From contig VZQC01001071.1 in the NCBI GenBank assembly GCA_009823505.1, positions 631,679 through 695,678 on the forward strand: DNA of 64,000 nt, in the 5' to 3' direction. Positions within the stretch are counted from its first letter, which is position 1. Each line of letters begins with the position of its first letter. Below are positions 34,363-46,085 of the stretch, piece after piece. The notes under the pieces were generated by a model. That model was not told the origin of the DNA, ran no database searches, and saw only the letters and a list, made by a program, of their open reading frames with translations. The stretch comes from Rhizomys pruinosus. Taxonomy: Eukaryota > Chordata > Mammalia > Rodentia > Spalacidae. The position numbers and the translations under genes are program-made.

Positions 34363-35860
34363 TAACAAATTCCTAGGAACTGAATTCAGAGCCCTCGGGA
34401 ATAAGTATGGATTTTATATAGAAAACTCACCTTTGAAATCTATTATTCACAATCAGAGAAATCCTGTTAGGATTGGGCTACAAAGAAACTGAATCATTTG
34501 TACATTGGGGCATTTCTTAGCCAGAAAGCTTCTGGGAGTGAGGAGGCAGGAACCAGAAAAGAGATGAGAGTCACTTTGGCTGCAGCGGTCCTGTCTACAC
34601 ATAATGCTCTAGCACAGGCTGCCAAGTGGGTAGTGTCCAGGAATGACCTCATTCCATTTCTCCTGACCCAGCTTCCACAGAGAATGGGATGAAAAACACA
34701 GGGAGGGGAGTAAACAAGTAATTTAGGAATTTTACTTTTTCATTCATTTTTTACCTTGTCCTCATATTCTTTACATAATCACCCTTAGCCTAGACACCCT
34801 CAATGTTTCCCACTGGATTACTGGAAAAATCCTTCCCAGAGTCAGATTCTCAAGGACCTTAAATAAGCTGGGCCATCTATGTTTTTCTTTGACTACTAAC
34901 CTTTCATAATGTCTCATAAACTGTGGACTGATTTTTGTGGTTCTGTCAGTGCTACACTTCCAGGCTTAAGTAATTTTTGCATTTTGATTCCTCTAATCTA
35001 ACCTGTGAAGCCTTCAACATATGGAAGGATGAATGACAGATGATCCTAAGCCTTTCTGGGAAACCTAAAAGCATGCTGACTGCTTTGGCATGGTATTTCC
35101 AATGCCCTTGTCCTTAAGCACTACATCACGTATACACGATTATAAAAAGAAGGCCTGGAAGTATTGAACAATGTACAGAGACTAGGAACTTACTGCCCAT
35201 ACTTGTAGAACTTGCATTATGGAATGCAAATGAACCAGTTAAACTTATTGTGAAACAAGATCTTCAGAAAATAATGGTAGGCAGAAGATTTTTCTCTGTC
35301 CAAGAATTTCCATGTAGTGTTCGCCATTGATACTCAGTAGAGCTTGACAGAGTTTATCAGTGAACCTATAGAGATGTTGAGTTCAATGAGAACAGTAGAC
35401 ATGAATCCTGTGCTTCAGAGAAATGAACAGGTGATTGAACTGGATGAAGTTGTATTTTGCAAAGTAATCTTCCAAACTGAGGAGTCAGAGACAAACTTTT
35501 ACTTGTGGCATTTCCAAATGCAGTAAACATGTATTACTGACCACAAAGCAGCTCATGGATTATTTGGGAGCAAAATGTCCTGCATTGCCTCTGTATCACT
35601 GCCCTTCCTTATTGTGAACAGTTTCTCTTTGCAGAAGAAAGCATAGAAAATCACTAGTGAGATAAAATTGAGTATAAAGACAATTTGCTAAGTTTCAAAA
35701 AAGTGGGCAGGTGTATCCTGCCAGTGAAAACATTTCTGAAATAACCATTTAACCCCAGGTCAGCATCTCCTCTAAGAACAAACACCTTTATGGTGTTTTC
35801 TAAGGTCATATTTGTTTTCTAAGGTAAAATATTAGGGGTCCTCTCTTTAGGTTCTTAGTC
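34363..35860. other. Intronic sequence, nothing recognised
   Basis: Includes a 60-codon frame (35344-35526) with unremarkable composition and stops in the flanking sequence. Not supported as a gene or pseudogene. Confidence 0.5.
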
Positions 35861-36190
35861 TTGTTAATAAAACAATTCAAGAGCAGATTCAGAGAGAGAG
35901 GGGTTTCTGGGAAGAAAGAGCACATTATACCCTCCAGGCAGTAATTATCCCTCCCACATCTTTAGGGTAGCTTTAAGTGAATGAGCCTTCCTCAGGGGTT
36001 GCCTCTTGACCAAGTGACTAACAGGTTTAGCTGAACTAATTCTTAAGAAAACAACGGTCTTCTAGAAGACAACATGTCTCTACCAGGGCCAGGACAGATT
36101 GCATTGTTTTGACCCGGAAGAAAATAGCTTCCCCTTAATGGGCCTCAATAGAGACTTGTTATACTCCCCAAGACTACAGTAACAAATGCT
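35861..36190 (+). repeat. Unidentified interspersed repeat (LTR-like?)
   Basis: The segment AAAATAGCTTCCCCTTAATG GGCCTCAA near 36122 is nearly identical to one near 45990 (GAAATAGCTTTTCCTTAATGGGTCTCAA), with similar sequence before it. The two belong to one repeat family that I cannot name. Confidence 0.4.
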
Positions 36191-37560
36191 CTTAACCACT
36201 AAATAATGATTTTTTATTAGTTAAAAAAATCTTGCCCAGTTAGTCAAAAAAAAAAAAAAAAAGAGAAATGAGAGGTTTGCTCTTAAAGAGTATTAGATAC
36301 TGAGTTTGGATTCAAATGGCTTTGGCTTGTGGGTTCATGGAACTATTTGCATGCTGAACTGATTCCAGGGATTCAGTATGAGCTTTGACCTCCCAGGAAC
36401 ATATGAATGAAGGACAAATTGGGCAGATAAATCACTTAAGGAGTGATTTATCTTAATGAAAGAAAGTGGAGGAATCTCACTGTATTCAGGAGGAGAGCAC
36501 AGGAGCAACGGCAGCTGACAACTTCTGTCTAGAGCCCCGGGTCATTAGTGATTTAGATAAGTTTCTGAAAGGAAAGGGGGCCAACGAGCAGAGTTGTCTT
36601 TAGACTGCCAACAGCAGCACAGCTTCACTAGATGCCTTCATTCACCCCTAAAACATCTACTGAGCAAAGACCAACCTGAAAAATCTGGCTTGTCAAGGTC
36701 AAGGGACAGCAAACTTTTGACTCTTAACATCAGAAAGTGAACTCATAGCACAATGAAAGCAGTAATGGGACCTGGAACTCTGGAGAAGTTCATTTCTAAT
36801 TGCAAATTATTTCAGAGTTGGGTTCTGAGTAGAAGTGTAGAAGCTAGGAATCAAAACCCCAGGAGAAGAAATATGAAAAAAGCTCAGAAAAGTAGTATCT
36901 ACTGGGTAGCCAATTTAGCAGGTACGTGGGAAAGCTGGACCTAATACAGGGAGATTTCCCTGAGACCAGAAATAGGACTCCTTGCCCCCTCCCAATGCTA
37001 CGTATGCTCCAAAGCTTTCTGAGTTCAGAGAAGCTGCTTAAAAACCAGCTTACAACAAAATTCCTTCTAAACCTGGAGGATTGTGAGATGTGCTATTTGT
37101 ATCCTGAATCCTTACTGCAAATTTACTGAAGAGACACAAGGGACTGTATTCCAGATCAGGGATTCTCACCCTCAGTATAACTGACATGCTGGACTAAGTC
37201 CCTCGTTTGGGTGGGGAAGCGCTGTTTTATGCACTGAACTGTGAGTGGTGGCAGGCAATGGCCTCCGTCTGCCAGAAGCCACAGTCTCTCACTCCAGACG
37301 TGACTATCAGTAATAATGCGAACATTGTCAGATGTCCCTTAGGGAGCAAAACTGTCTATAGTTGAGAACCCAGAGTCCACAGAGTCCATCCACAAGGAGA
37401 TTGCCCCCTTTGCTTAGATGGAGAGACTGAAGGTGGGAACTAAAAAGAAATCTGAAGTACAAATGCTAGGACTCTGCTTGGAGAGAACTCATCCTTTTAG
37501 CTCGCTCCAAGCTTAGTGACAGACCCAGTCTCAAGACAATAAGGTACAGATATAAGGTAG
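36191..37560. other. Intronic sequence, nothing recognised
   Basis: A poly-A run sits near 36246-36262. The remainder is unique with chance ORFs. Confidence 0.5.
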
Positions 37561-37647
37561 GGTGATGGATCTGGACATGTGATGTTCTCATCTGACCTTG
37601 ACATGTATATGCACGGTGCACATATCTGAACACATACACATGCATAC

Positions 37648-37689
<42 letters not shown>

Positions 37690-37690
37690 A
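37561..37690 (+). repeat. SINE 3' remnant leading into (CA)n
   Basis: CTGACCTTGACATGTATATG CACGGTGCACA looks like the tail of an RSINE1/B4-type SINE; the (CA)n at about 37646-37683 grew from it. Confidence 0.6.
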
Positions 37691-37696
37691 CCTTCT

Positions 37697-37828
37697 AGGT
37701 GTTGTGATTCATATCTAGAATCACAACACAACAGTCTAGAAGCTGAAGCAAGAGAATTGCCACAAGTTCAACACCAGCCTGGGATGCAAAGTGAGTTCCT
37801 GGGCTACAGAGTAAAACTCTGCCAAACC
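37697..37828 (+). mobile_element. Old B1-like SINE
   Basis: GCTGAAGCAAGAGAATTGCC, AAGTTCAACACCAGCCTGGG and CTACAGAGTAAAACTCTGCC. Confidence 0.6.
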
Positions 37829-37845
37829 TCTGGTGGAGAGTGGGG

Positions 37846-37945
37846 GGGGTGAGGTGTGGGCATGGATGGGGGAATGAGTCTAAATATGACTAAGAAATGT
37901 TGTATGAAATGCACTCAATAAAAATTAACTTTAAAAACCCCCAGC
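37846..37945 (+). mobile_element. L1 3'-end fragment
   Basis: GTGGGGGG-type tract, then GAGTCTAAATATGACTAAGA and TGAAATGCACTCAATAAAAA parallel 8230-8290 and 55040-55095. Confidence 0.5.
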
Positions 37946-38640
37946 ATCTTCTGTTAAGTAAATATATCCATAAATGACTTCTGTTCTTTTATAGAGTTTA
38001 AGGCCTTAAGACCCCAGTTACTTCTCCAAGTAATGACTTAGGCAGTCATGTCAAGCTCCAGGACCTGTCCTAATTTAATATTCATAGTTCTTCTAGAAAC
38101 ACAGCATTGCATCAGTGAACAGCAGTAATATTTCTTGTGGAATTCTTTATGGACAAACTGCAGTATTTTTAAAGCAGCATTTACTTTCCCTGCACCCAAA
38201 TGGCAAAGTTTGCTTCATATGCCAAGTTGGGAGGAAAAGCTCGACTTGTGCTGACTGTAGTGGTGACAGGAACCATGAAGCATTCATGGTTCTCTACAGA
38301 CTCCACTACAGTCAACTCTGCAGAGTAACGGGAAAGAATGCTGTCATTAGCTGGGGCATGGATTCTGTTTGCCAGCCTCATGGCAGAAACTGCACCCTTC
38401 TCTCAATGGGTGGGTTCTGAGGAACCAGTAGGCATTGACTATAAAGAGGGCAGGGGGACAGCCTGGGCTACAGCCTGAACCTTAGCACATGGGGTGTTTG
38501 AGTTTCCTGAGCTACACAAATAGGACTTTATAAAGCATGGGGGGCGGGGGGAGGGACTTGGATTAGGGAAATAAGGATGCTAAGCACAGGTAAAAAATGA
38601 AGACAAGAAGTCTATCCTGAACACTGTGTGGTAATATAGG
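37946..38640. other. Intronic sequence with a long hairpin
   Basis: Unique sequence. A 101-codon frame (38115-38420) overlaps the inverted repeat at 38252-38314 and has no recognisable homology. Confidence 0.5.
38252..38314. repeat. Imperfect inverted repeat, 63-nt hairpin
   Basis: Outer arms TGACTGTAGTGG (38252-38263) and CCACTACAGTCA (38303-38314) are perfect complements, as are inner arms GAACCATGAA (38270-38279) and TTCATGGTTC (38283-38292). Internal loops are 6 and 10 nt; the terminal loop is 3 nt. Confidence 0.85.
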
Positions 38641-38727
38641 AAAATTTAGGCACAGTAAGTTTACTGTGCCTAAATTTTTAAACTATGTTTAAAAAGTTAA
38701 ATTAAAAAGTTTATCTTTTTAAACATA
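38641..38727. repeat. Two adjacent perfect inverted repeats
   Basis: AAAATTTAGGCACAGTAA (38641-38658) and its exact complement (38661-38678) are separated by GT. TATGTTTAAAAAG (38684-38696) and CTTTTTAAACATA (38715-38727) form a second stem. Strong cruciform or RNA-hairpin potential. Confidence 0.95.
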
Positions 38728-38735
38728 TGATGCAA

Positions 38736-39021
38736 TGATGGACTGGAGAGATGGCTTATCAGGAAAGCAGGGAGACTAAAGTTCAGATCTGCAGCAGCCA
38801 TGTAAATGCTGAGCAGGAGTGGTGTGGCCTGTCTGTAGTCACACCAGACAGTGGAGATGGGATCCCTGGAGCAAGCTGTTTAGCTAATCAGTGAGCTCTG
38901 GGTTCAAGTGAGAGATCGTTCCTCAATGAATAAGGTAGAGGGAGATTAAGGAAGACTTCCAGTATCAACCTCTGGCCTACACACACACAAACACACACAC
39001 ACACATACACACACACACTCA
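38736..39021 (+). mobile_element. RSINE1-type SINE ending in (CA)n
   Basis: GACTGGAGAGATGGCTTATC head, CAGTGGAGATGGGATCCCTG, ATCAGTGAGCTCTGGGTTCA and ACCTCTGGCCTACACACAC follow the RSINE1 plan; CA-rich end at 38979-39021. Confidence 0.75.
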
Positions 39022-40100
39022 CAAATTTCCACACACCTTTCCATTTGCATGTGAGCACACATATGCATACTCAATGCACACCACATATACAAGGGATGAA
39101 ATGTATTTGTGGAGATAGTTACCACAAATACACACATTACTGGTTTCCAAATACTTAAATGCTGACAGACCCATATCTTACTATTGATTCTATAATTTGA
39201 TCTAGATACACTTGAATTCATGGAACAAACCCCAATGATATATTCGTTTATAAAAGACTTCTTTTCAGAACAATGTTGGAAAAACGTTTCATTTAGTAGA
39301 ATCTACATTTAAAACTATACATGCTCAGTGATTCCTGCTCTAGAATAGTATCTTTGATCTAGACTTAGTTATTATCTATTTCTCTTTGTATAAGCTTTCA
39401 CTAGGGATATTCTTAAGTATTTTTTTCCATTGGATTCAAGTACATGTTCAGGATGTGGAGAATATGAATCAAGTGATATAGTGGTTGAAGGAAAGTCCTT
39501 TGCTACCCATTAATAGTCTAGTAAGTTCTATAACATACTTTCAATCCACTGAAAAACTAAGATTTGATCACTGAAAGGAACACAGAAATACTTTTGGGTG
39601 ACAAGTGTCAAACAGCAATCAATCAATGCAGCATCAACAGCAGTGGGAGATTTTCCCCACTTTTAAAAAAAGAGTTAAAGCATTTTAAAAGAAAAATGCT
39701 TACCTATAAAAAGATTTAGAGAAGCCAGATTTCAGAAAGAATAGCTTTGTAAATGACAAACAGAACAGGTATTTAAAAGAAAATATGAAAAAATGCACCA
39801 GGGTTACTAAGCTCGCATTGGTTTGTTGACAGTGGACAACTATTATGCCTGATTAACTTAACTTGAAGCATCAGTTCTGTGGACAAAAGGGCAACATTGT
39901 CTTTCTGGGGACTCTGGACATGTTGAAAATACCCAGTTTCATTGTGTGGAGGACCACAAACTGACCCTATTCTTTTTGTGTAATCTTATGATAAAAATTA
40001 CATAATTCAAGAAGTGGGTATGCACTTTTGAAAGGAGAGAAAAATAACCAATCATGTTCATGAAAACTTTGTGATAACAGCCTCTCTTTTTATCTTAAAG
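39022..40100. other. MARCHF1 last intron, 3' end
   Basis: Unique AT-rich sequence ending in the acceptor CTCTCTTTTTATCTTAAAG before 40101. No repeat recognised. Confidence 0.6.
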
Positions 40101-40399
40101 GTGTCCTCGAATGGCCATTTTGGACAAAACTAGTTGTGGTGGCCATTGGCTTCACAGGCGGCCTGGTCTTCATGTACGTACAGTGTAAAGTCTACGTTCA
40201 GTTGTGGCGCAGGCTGAAGGCCTACAACCGTGTGATCTTTGTGCAAAATTGCCCAGACACTGTCAACAAGTTGGAGAAGAACTTCTCGTGTCACATGAAC
40301 ACAGATGTCAAGGATGCTGTGGTGGTACCTGTGCCACAGACAGGCTCAAATTCACTCCCGCCTGCAGAGGGCACCCCACCGGAAGTCATACCAGTTTGA
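40101..40399 (+). CDS. MARCHF1: MARCHF1 terminal coding exon
   Basis: This exon completes MARCHF1. Two bases finish the split glycine codon, then VLEWPFWTK leads into the second transmembrane helix ([18 protein letters not shown], about 40127-40180), followed by a cytoplasmic tail. Visible tail signals are a tyrosine-type sorting sequence YVQL (near 40193) and the VQNC motif at 40241-40252, which family literature describes as needed for MHC-II down-regulation. The tail ends PPEVIPV with stop TGA at 40397-40399. With the preceding exon, 148 C-terminal residues are present and intact. The PVPQTG / PPAEG tail fits MARCHF1, not MARCHF8. Neighbour: TMA16 points toward it about 13.6 kb downstream. 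Confidence 0.97.
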
Positions 40400-41887
40400 C
40401 GGAACTTAGGAGGGATTTCATATAAAGGTATCTTTCCAGCCCTTGGCCACTATAGACAGAAGTGACCCTGCTCCAGTGGCTTCCTTATCTTCTCCTTTGC
40501 CCTACTGACTCATTTTTGCTGAATTGGCTCAAAAAGGAAATAAGGAGAAAACATCAAACGGAACACATGAAGCAGAGCCTATGGTGAGACAAAGGAAGGC
40601 GAAGTTTGCTAGGGAACGACAATAAAGAACAATTAGTACAAGGAATGCTTTTAGTGATGATTTAATGGACACGTGATATTCTTCAGAGTAGTGGGGAAGG
40701 AATTCAAGAACACAGACTTCAACTGCAATGTGTGCTTCTTTTTAGGGTTTTGTAATGTTAGCTATCTCCACTGGAAATGACAAACATTTCTGGTCTTAAG
40801 CCTGAACTGTCAGCACCATCCCTACGTCACACTGGAAGCAAACGTGGAGGACCCGTGTTTTTTTACCCTTTGACGGCTGATTTTTTCGACTATTGTGGAG
40901 TCCGGTTACTTTGACAGATGCATGTTTTTAAATGGATGCAATATACATTTGAAGATAGAAATGTTTGCAATTATGTTGTCATGAACAAAAGATTTTCAGA
41001 GAATTCTGGAATTTAATTAGCTCTGTTAAATTCCCACAGGGTTGGAAAGCAACCTGTATTTTTCTGGTCTCTTACACAGTGGTGGATGATAGAAATATTA
41101 TGTGAACTACAAATACAAGCAACAAATGAAAATTTTAATTTTTCTAGTTAGCCCCATTATAAAAAGTAAAAAAAAAATCAACTTTGATAATTTATTTAAC
41201 ACTATTTATACACAAGCTATTTCACATCATCAGTGAAAACAATTATTAAAATAGCTTACACCTTTATTTTTTGGTACCCAGTCTTTAAAATCCAGCATGT
41301 ACTTACAACATAATTCAATCTGATCAAAGTGTATAGGACAGAACAGGCCTAGCACTAGAAACCAAATCTGTTTCTTTGAACAGTTGAATATTTCAGAGAA
41401 GCAGATTAATTCCTTCTTTTGTATTGAAGTTTCATTTAAAGGTTATGATTTTACAAAGCACTAAAATTGTCAAATTAAGTCTTCTGGTTTGATTAGATAC
41501 AGTTACCATTTTGCAAAAGGAGGAAAAAAACAAAACTATAGGGATATCTGACGGTCTGTAACAACAATGTTATAAAATTAACTGTTTGGTACGTATAAGG
41601 CAATTATGATAGAGAAATAAAAGATTAAATATTTTCATTGTTAAAAATGTTAAGGTTTTTACATCCATATGAAGTGTCACTTTAACAGATAAGCATCATA
41701 AACAAGAACCTCAGCTCTATGATAAAAAATGGACAGTATTTCCCTTCCCTCAGCTGAGAGGCAAAAATATCCAAGAGATTCTATGGTAAGTAATAAATTG
41801 GGTTGCTTAGCTTCAAAAGTGGCTCGCGGGACTCTTTCCACATGCAGATAAAACCAGTATGAATGATATTGCAGGAAGCAAAATAAA
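40400..41887 (+). other. MARCHF1: MARCHF1 3' UTR (extent uncertain)
   Basis: Untranslated sequence follows the stop. AATAAA hexamers at 40621-40626, 41616-41621 and 41882-41887 are candidate poly(A) signals; which is used cannot be told from sequence. The segment is AT-rich with scattered ATTTA pentamers and almost free of SINEs, consistent with constrained 3' UTR. Confidence 0.6.
40621..40626 (+). promoter_or_regulatory. MARCHF1: Candidate proximal poly(A) signal
   Basis: First canonical AATAAA after the stop, 222 nt downstream. Confidence 0.45.
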
Positions 41888-43121
41888 TAATTATTAAAAT
41901 AGTGGCCTGTCAAAGAAAGATGGTCTACGTTTTAAGAAATGGTTTTTGTTAACTGTCATTTACTGTTGTGAAAAGGCAGAGATGGCCATAAGGACTGAAG
42001 TATGGCATCCTGTTGCACAATCTGGGTACCACATCAATGCACTTTGTAATTATCAGTGTTTGTTCTTCATGGATTATCAAAGGAAAAAGGACAAAAATAA
42101 CCTTTCCAAGAGAAGACAGTATGTTTGTTGTGATTGACACCGACTTCTAATGGTCCCATTCTTAGAAGTAACCAGTAAACAATGTTAATTGTGTGTATCT
42201 GTGTGTGTGTGTGTGTATGTGTGTGTGTGTGTGGTGTATATTCATGTATATATGCAAAGGAGATGTTAAGGTGTTCAGTCAGCCAGGAAATATAAAGCTT
42301 AAAACTCATCTTTCTTAAAACTTGTAGGAAAGACATGTGGAGAAAACAAAATGGAGGTAACGCACCCAGAACAGACCTTCAGTACAAATAGGGATTGAAG
42401 TCACACTTTTTAAAATATACGATAAACTTTGCATTAATCTTCTGCTAAGTTTCCATTTGAAAGATTGAAGATAAATATGAATAACAAAGGTTTTGATGGC
42501 TTAACCATGGCACCACACAAGGAATTAAACTTGATTCCATTTTTCGGTTAATTTTCACCAGCTTTTTACTAATCTATGTTTCCTGGGGTTTAGCAATGAC
42601 AATTTATAAATATTCCTGGAGAAAAAGCCTAACCAGTGCAAAGTAATATTGACTTTGTCCTAGGAAGACATAAATTGTTTACCTCAATTGCCACAGAATT
42701 TTTGTTTTACAAAAGCAAGATAGATAAGTAAAGTATATAGCTCATTTCACAGAGAGACAGGCTTGGTCAAAACCACATTAATCAAGGGGTACACTCAGAA
42801 AACATACTAAAATCAAAAGCAAATATAAACCTCGCTGTATTAATGAGAAAAGAAAATGTTTTAAAATGATAGCTAAATTCTTACAAAGAATGTATGTAGA
42901 CTTTGCCTTTATTCAAATGAATACGTAATACAGTTCCTGGCAGCTTAAAAGTCAAAATTTATTCTATTTTTGTTGCTGTTGTTGTTTTAACTTTTTAAAC
43001 CCTAAACTGAACTTCAGCTTTAAAAATTACAGAAAATTTTTCATTAAAAAGGCTTCCCTGAAATTGGTGTTTATGAGTCAACGTGAAATAATTATCCATA
43101 TAACATCCAATGTTGGAGTTG
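41888..43121. other. Spacer or extended 3' UTR with a (GT)n tract
   Basis: A (GT)n microsatellite with interruptions lies at 42190-42239. The rest is unique AT-rich sequence that may belong to a longer MARCHF1 3' UTR. Confidence 0.5.
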
Positions 43122-43262
43122 TATGTGGTGGGGCTCACCTGTAATGCTAGTACTTATGAGGTGGGGAAGGTTTAGAGTTCAAGGTCATTCCCCCGATATA
43201 TAGTGAGTTTGAGTTTGAGGCCAGGCTAGGCTACATGAGACCCTGCTTCAAAAAGTAAAAAA
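43122..43262 (+). mobile_element. Old B1-related SINE
   Basis: TGGTGGGGCTCACCTGTAAT, GTTTGAGGCCAGGCTAGGCT and CATGAGACCCTGCTTCAAAA. Confidence 0.65.
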
Positions 43263-44549
43263 TAAATCAAAGAGCCCAATACTGAAATCCTCTTTTTATA
43301 TTCAGTATACATTTTCCCTTACACACAACAAAAGGGTTTGGCTTTTTGGTGGCCTGATTTATTTCTCAAAGAGAACAATTCCTTTACCTAATGAGGCATG
43401 TTTACCTGTTCATATAAAAAAGTGAAATAGAAAGAAAATGCTAGAATACAAGAGATTTATAGATTTTTTTTAAAACCTTGGACTTTTAGAAACATGACAA
43501 AGCTGTGGTATTTGCAACATCATAGATATTGAAGATGATTATTGAAGATTTTTAAGATGTTACCCTTTATTAAGAGCTGACATTTTCATTACATAAAATT
43601 TAAGATCTAATTAAAAAGGAATGAAATGAAAACATTTTTAAAGTAAAGCCCCACAGGCAGTGAGACAAGTATAAACAATAATAACAAAAACCTACAAAAA
43701 TGAGGGGAAAAATTCTTAAAACAAAAACAATCTCAGTAATCTGGGATATGGCCTCTTCTGGTAACAAGTCTACTCAAGAGCTACTGCTCCTGGTGACTAC
43801 CCTCCCACAGACAATCTTTATATAATATTCCTTTTGCAAAAGTTTTCCTGAGAACCCTTTGAACATCTATTCTTTGGCTGAAAATTAGCTCATTAGTAAA
43901 ATGACACCATTAAGAAAAATTACAAAGGGGAGAGTTGAGGAGGGAAGGTTATTCATCTGTCGCAAAACTTATCTTGCCTTATCTTCCCAATGAATTCTTT
44001 GGAACACAGTAAAGGACTTAAAACTTACTATATTTATTATACAATTCTACAAGGACTCTGTTTTAATTAAGATGAAAACCTTTTTTCTTTCCTTCAGTTC
44101 AATGGTGCTATTTTACAAATCAATACGATTGAAAGCAAATGATGGATGTTATTTTGGGTTGCAGTACTTTCCCCACCTCTGAAGAAAGTCCATGTTGAAA
44201 TTACATAAAACAAGGAAACAAAGGAGAAAAAAAATATTTTAACTTGTGTAATTTTTGAGGTTGGGCATTTGTACTTTTTTAGTTTGACCTAATTGTCTTT
44301 CATTAACAATTTGTTTGTGAATAATGTGTGCATAAGACAAACTAAGGAAAATAATTATCTGTGAAAGACTTTGTATATTAAACAAATGCTCCAAATCCTG
44401 GTTGCAGCTTCACTACTTTTTGCCTCTATACTAAGATTTCTGCAGAGATCTATAATATTCAAACCCTTAAATTCTTGATTTAAGATCTGATAGTGGTCTG
44501 GGTTTCTAAGCAGGGTCTGAACGTAATTATGGCAAACGTATACTGACCA
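43263..44549. other. Spacer, nothing recognised
   Basis: AT-rich unique sequence without repeats, possibly part of a long 3' UTR. Confidence 0.45.
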
Positions 44550-45600
44550 CCCTTATAGCAGGCCATCCTGACACAGGACCCTTGGAGGCGCAGAGTCAAT
44601 GACACAGACCACTGGAGCCAAGTGAAAGGCAAAAGCAGGCTCATTTATTACAGGAATCAGGCAGACCTGTATACCCCCTCCCCGTGTCCCATTGGTCCCT
44701 GGGCAGGGGCAGTTAGTGTGTCAGTTGGCTGGCAGTTGTCTTATCTTTTCTCCCATAGGTTCAGCCTGAGACTGCATCATCTGTCACCAGGCTGCTAGGC
44801 AGATTTCAGGTTGACTCCATGGGGAAGTTAGAATTGAGCATGCTCACGGGGCATGGTGGCGCACGCATTTGATCCTAGCACTGGGGAGGCAGAGGTAGGT
44901 GGATCTTTGTGAGTTCAAGGCCAGCCTGGTCTACAGAATGAGTTCCAGGACAGCTGGGGCTGAGGAAGGATCTAGTCCTTGAAAACACCAAAAAAAAAAA
45001 AAAAAAAAAAAAAAATTGAGCATGCTCAGTGTATGTCGAGCATCAGGGCTTACTTCTCCTACACACCCTCATGTTATTATGGGAGATTTGGGGGAGCCCT
45101 ACCTGGGATGTCACATGTAACTGGGGAAATTGGGGTTCCATTTCAGGGTTCCTTAGTCCTAATTAAAATAATTTTAGGTCAGACCTAGAAGGAAGTTCCA
45201 GGACAATTTTATTGGCCTTTAAGAGAAAAGCAATAGGGCAAGCAAGCTGGAACCCTTAGCAGCTGTCATGACAAAGCAGATGAAGAGAAAGCCATTTGAA
45301 TTAAGCTGGCGTGCTTAGCAATGGAGATCAGACACATGGCAAAGAAGTTGCCACCTGGTGGGGAGGAAGGTCCTCAGAGTGAAGGCCCAAAGCAGTAGGG
45401 AAAGCATGATGACATCAAGCCAGTATCACAGACAGAAAAGATGAAAAAGGAAAAGTTATACCTTTCTGAGTGAGAGCAGGTAGACCTAAGAGAGTTTTAT
45501 GGCATAACAGAGCTCTGCATCACCTACACCAATAACAGACTTTTTGAGAAGGAAAATCTCATCTATTAAAGGGGATAATCCTTCCATTTCTTTAGCATAG
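44550..45600 (-). mobile_element. Possible LTR-type element (family not identified)
   Basis: CTCATTTATTACAGGAATCA looks like a reversed poly(A) region, followed by a GC-richer block (CCCCCTCCCCGTGTCCCATT) unlike its surroundings. A young B1 at 44847 splits it. No internal retroviral genes are seen, and the boundaries are guesses. Confidence 0.3.
44847..45013 (+). mobile_element. B1 SINE, young, 26-A tail
   Basis: CGGGGCATGGTGGCGCACGC start, GTTCAAGGCCAGCCTGGTCT middle. Flanking AATTGAGCATGCTCA at 44832-44846 and 45014-45028 is perfect. The usual GGGAGACCCTGTCTC end is replaced by GAGGAAGGATCTAGTCCTTG. Confidence 0.95.
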
Positions 45601-45689
45601 ATTAAGGAGAACTGGTTTTCCTAAGGGACAATCTCCCCCACAACCCCTTAGCTACATGACTGATCTGGCCAACTATATTCTCTTTTTTT

Positions 45690-45911
45690 CTAATTTTTAG
45701 ATGTATTTTTATGTTATGTATGAGTGCATTATCTGCATGTATATAAGTGCATGTGTGTTGAGCCATGCCCAAGGAGGTCAGAAAGGGTGTCAGATCCCCT
45801 GGAACTGGAGTCACTGACTGCTGTTAGCTGCTGTGTGGGTGCTGGATCTGAACCAGGGTCATCTACAAGACCAGGCATGCTCTTAACCACTGATCCATCT
45901 CTTCAGCCCCT
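45690..45911 (-). mobile_element. B3/B2-type SINE
   Basis: TTATGTTATGTATGAGTGCA tail side, CCCCTGGAACTGGAGTCACT, ATCCATCTCTTCAGCCCC head. Confidence 0.88.
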
Positions 45912-45929
45912 TAATTCTTACATTTTGGG

Positions 45930-46085
45930 TAGCTTGGGACAGTACACCTCCATCAAGGCCAGAGTTAGAATCCATTGTCTTGAGCAAGAGGAAATAGCTT
46001 TTCCTTAATGGGTCTCAAAAATAACTTTCTCTTAATGGGCTTCCAATGTTAACTGTAATGCTTGAACATTACAGAGAAGAAGAAA
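45930..46085 (+). repeat. Unidentified interspersed repeat, kin of 35861-36190
   Basis: GAGGAAATAGCTTTTCCTTA ATGGGTCTC matches the copy near 36122. Family not named. Confidence 0.4.

Noticed and set aside
35344..35526. 60-codon frame, possible retropseudogene
   Set aside because: No recognised protein, flanking frames closed, no A-tail or TSD seen.
38115..38420. 101-codon frame
   Set aside because: Overlaps an inverted repeat in an intron; composition and lack of homology point to chance.
37646..39021. CRISPR-like or satellite arrays at CA-rich tracts
   Set aside because: These are simple (CA)n microsatellites at SINE tails with no spacer structure.
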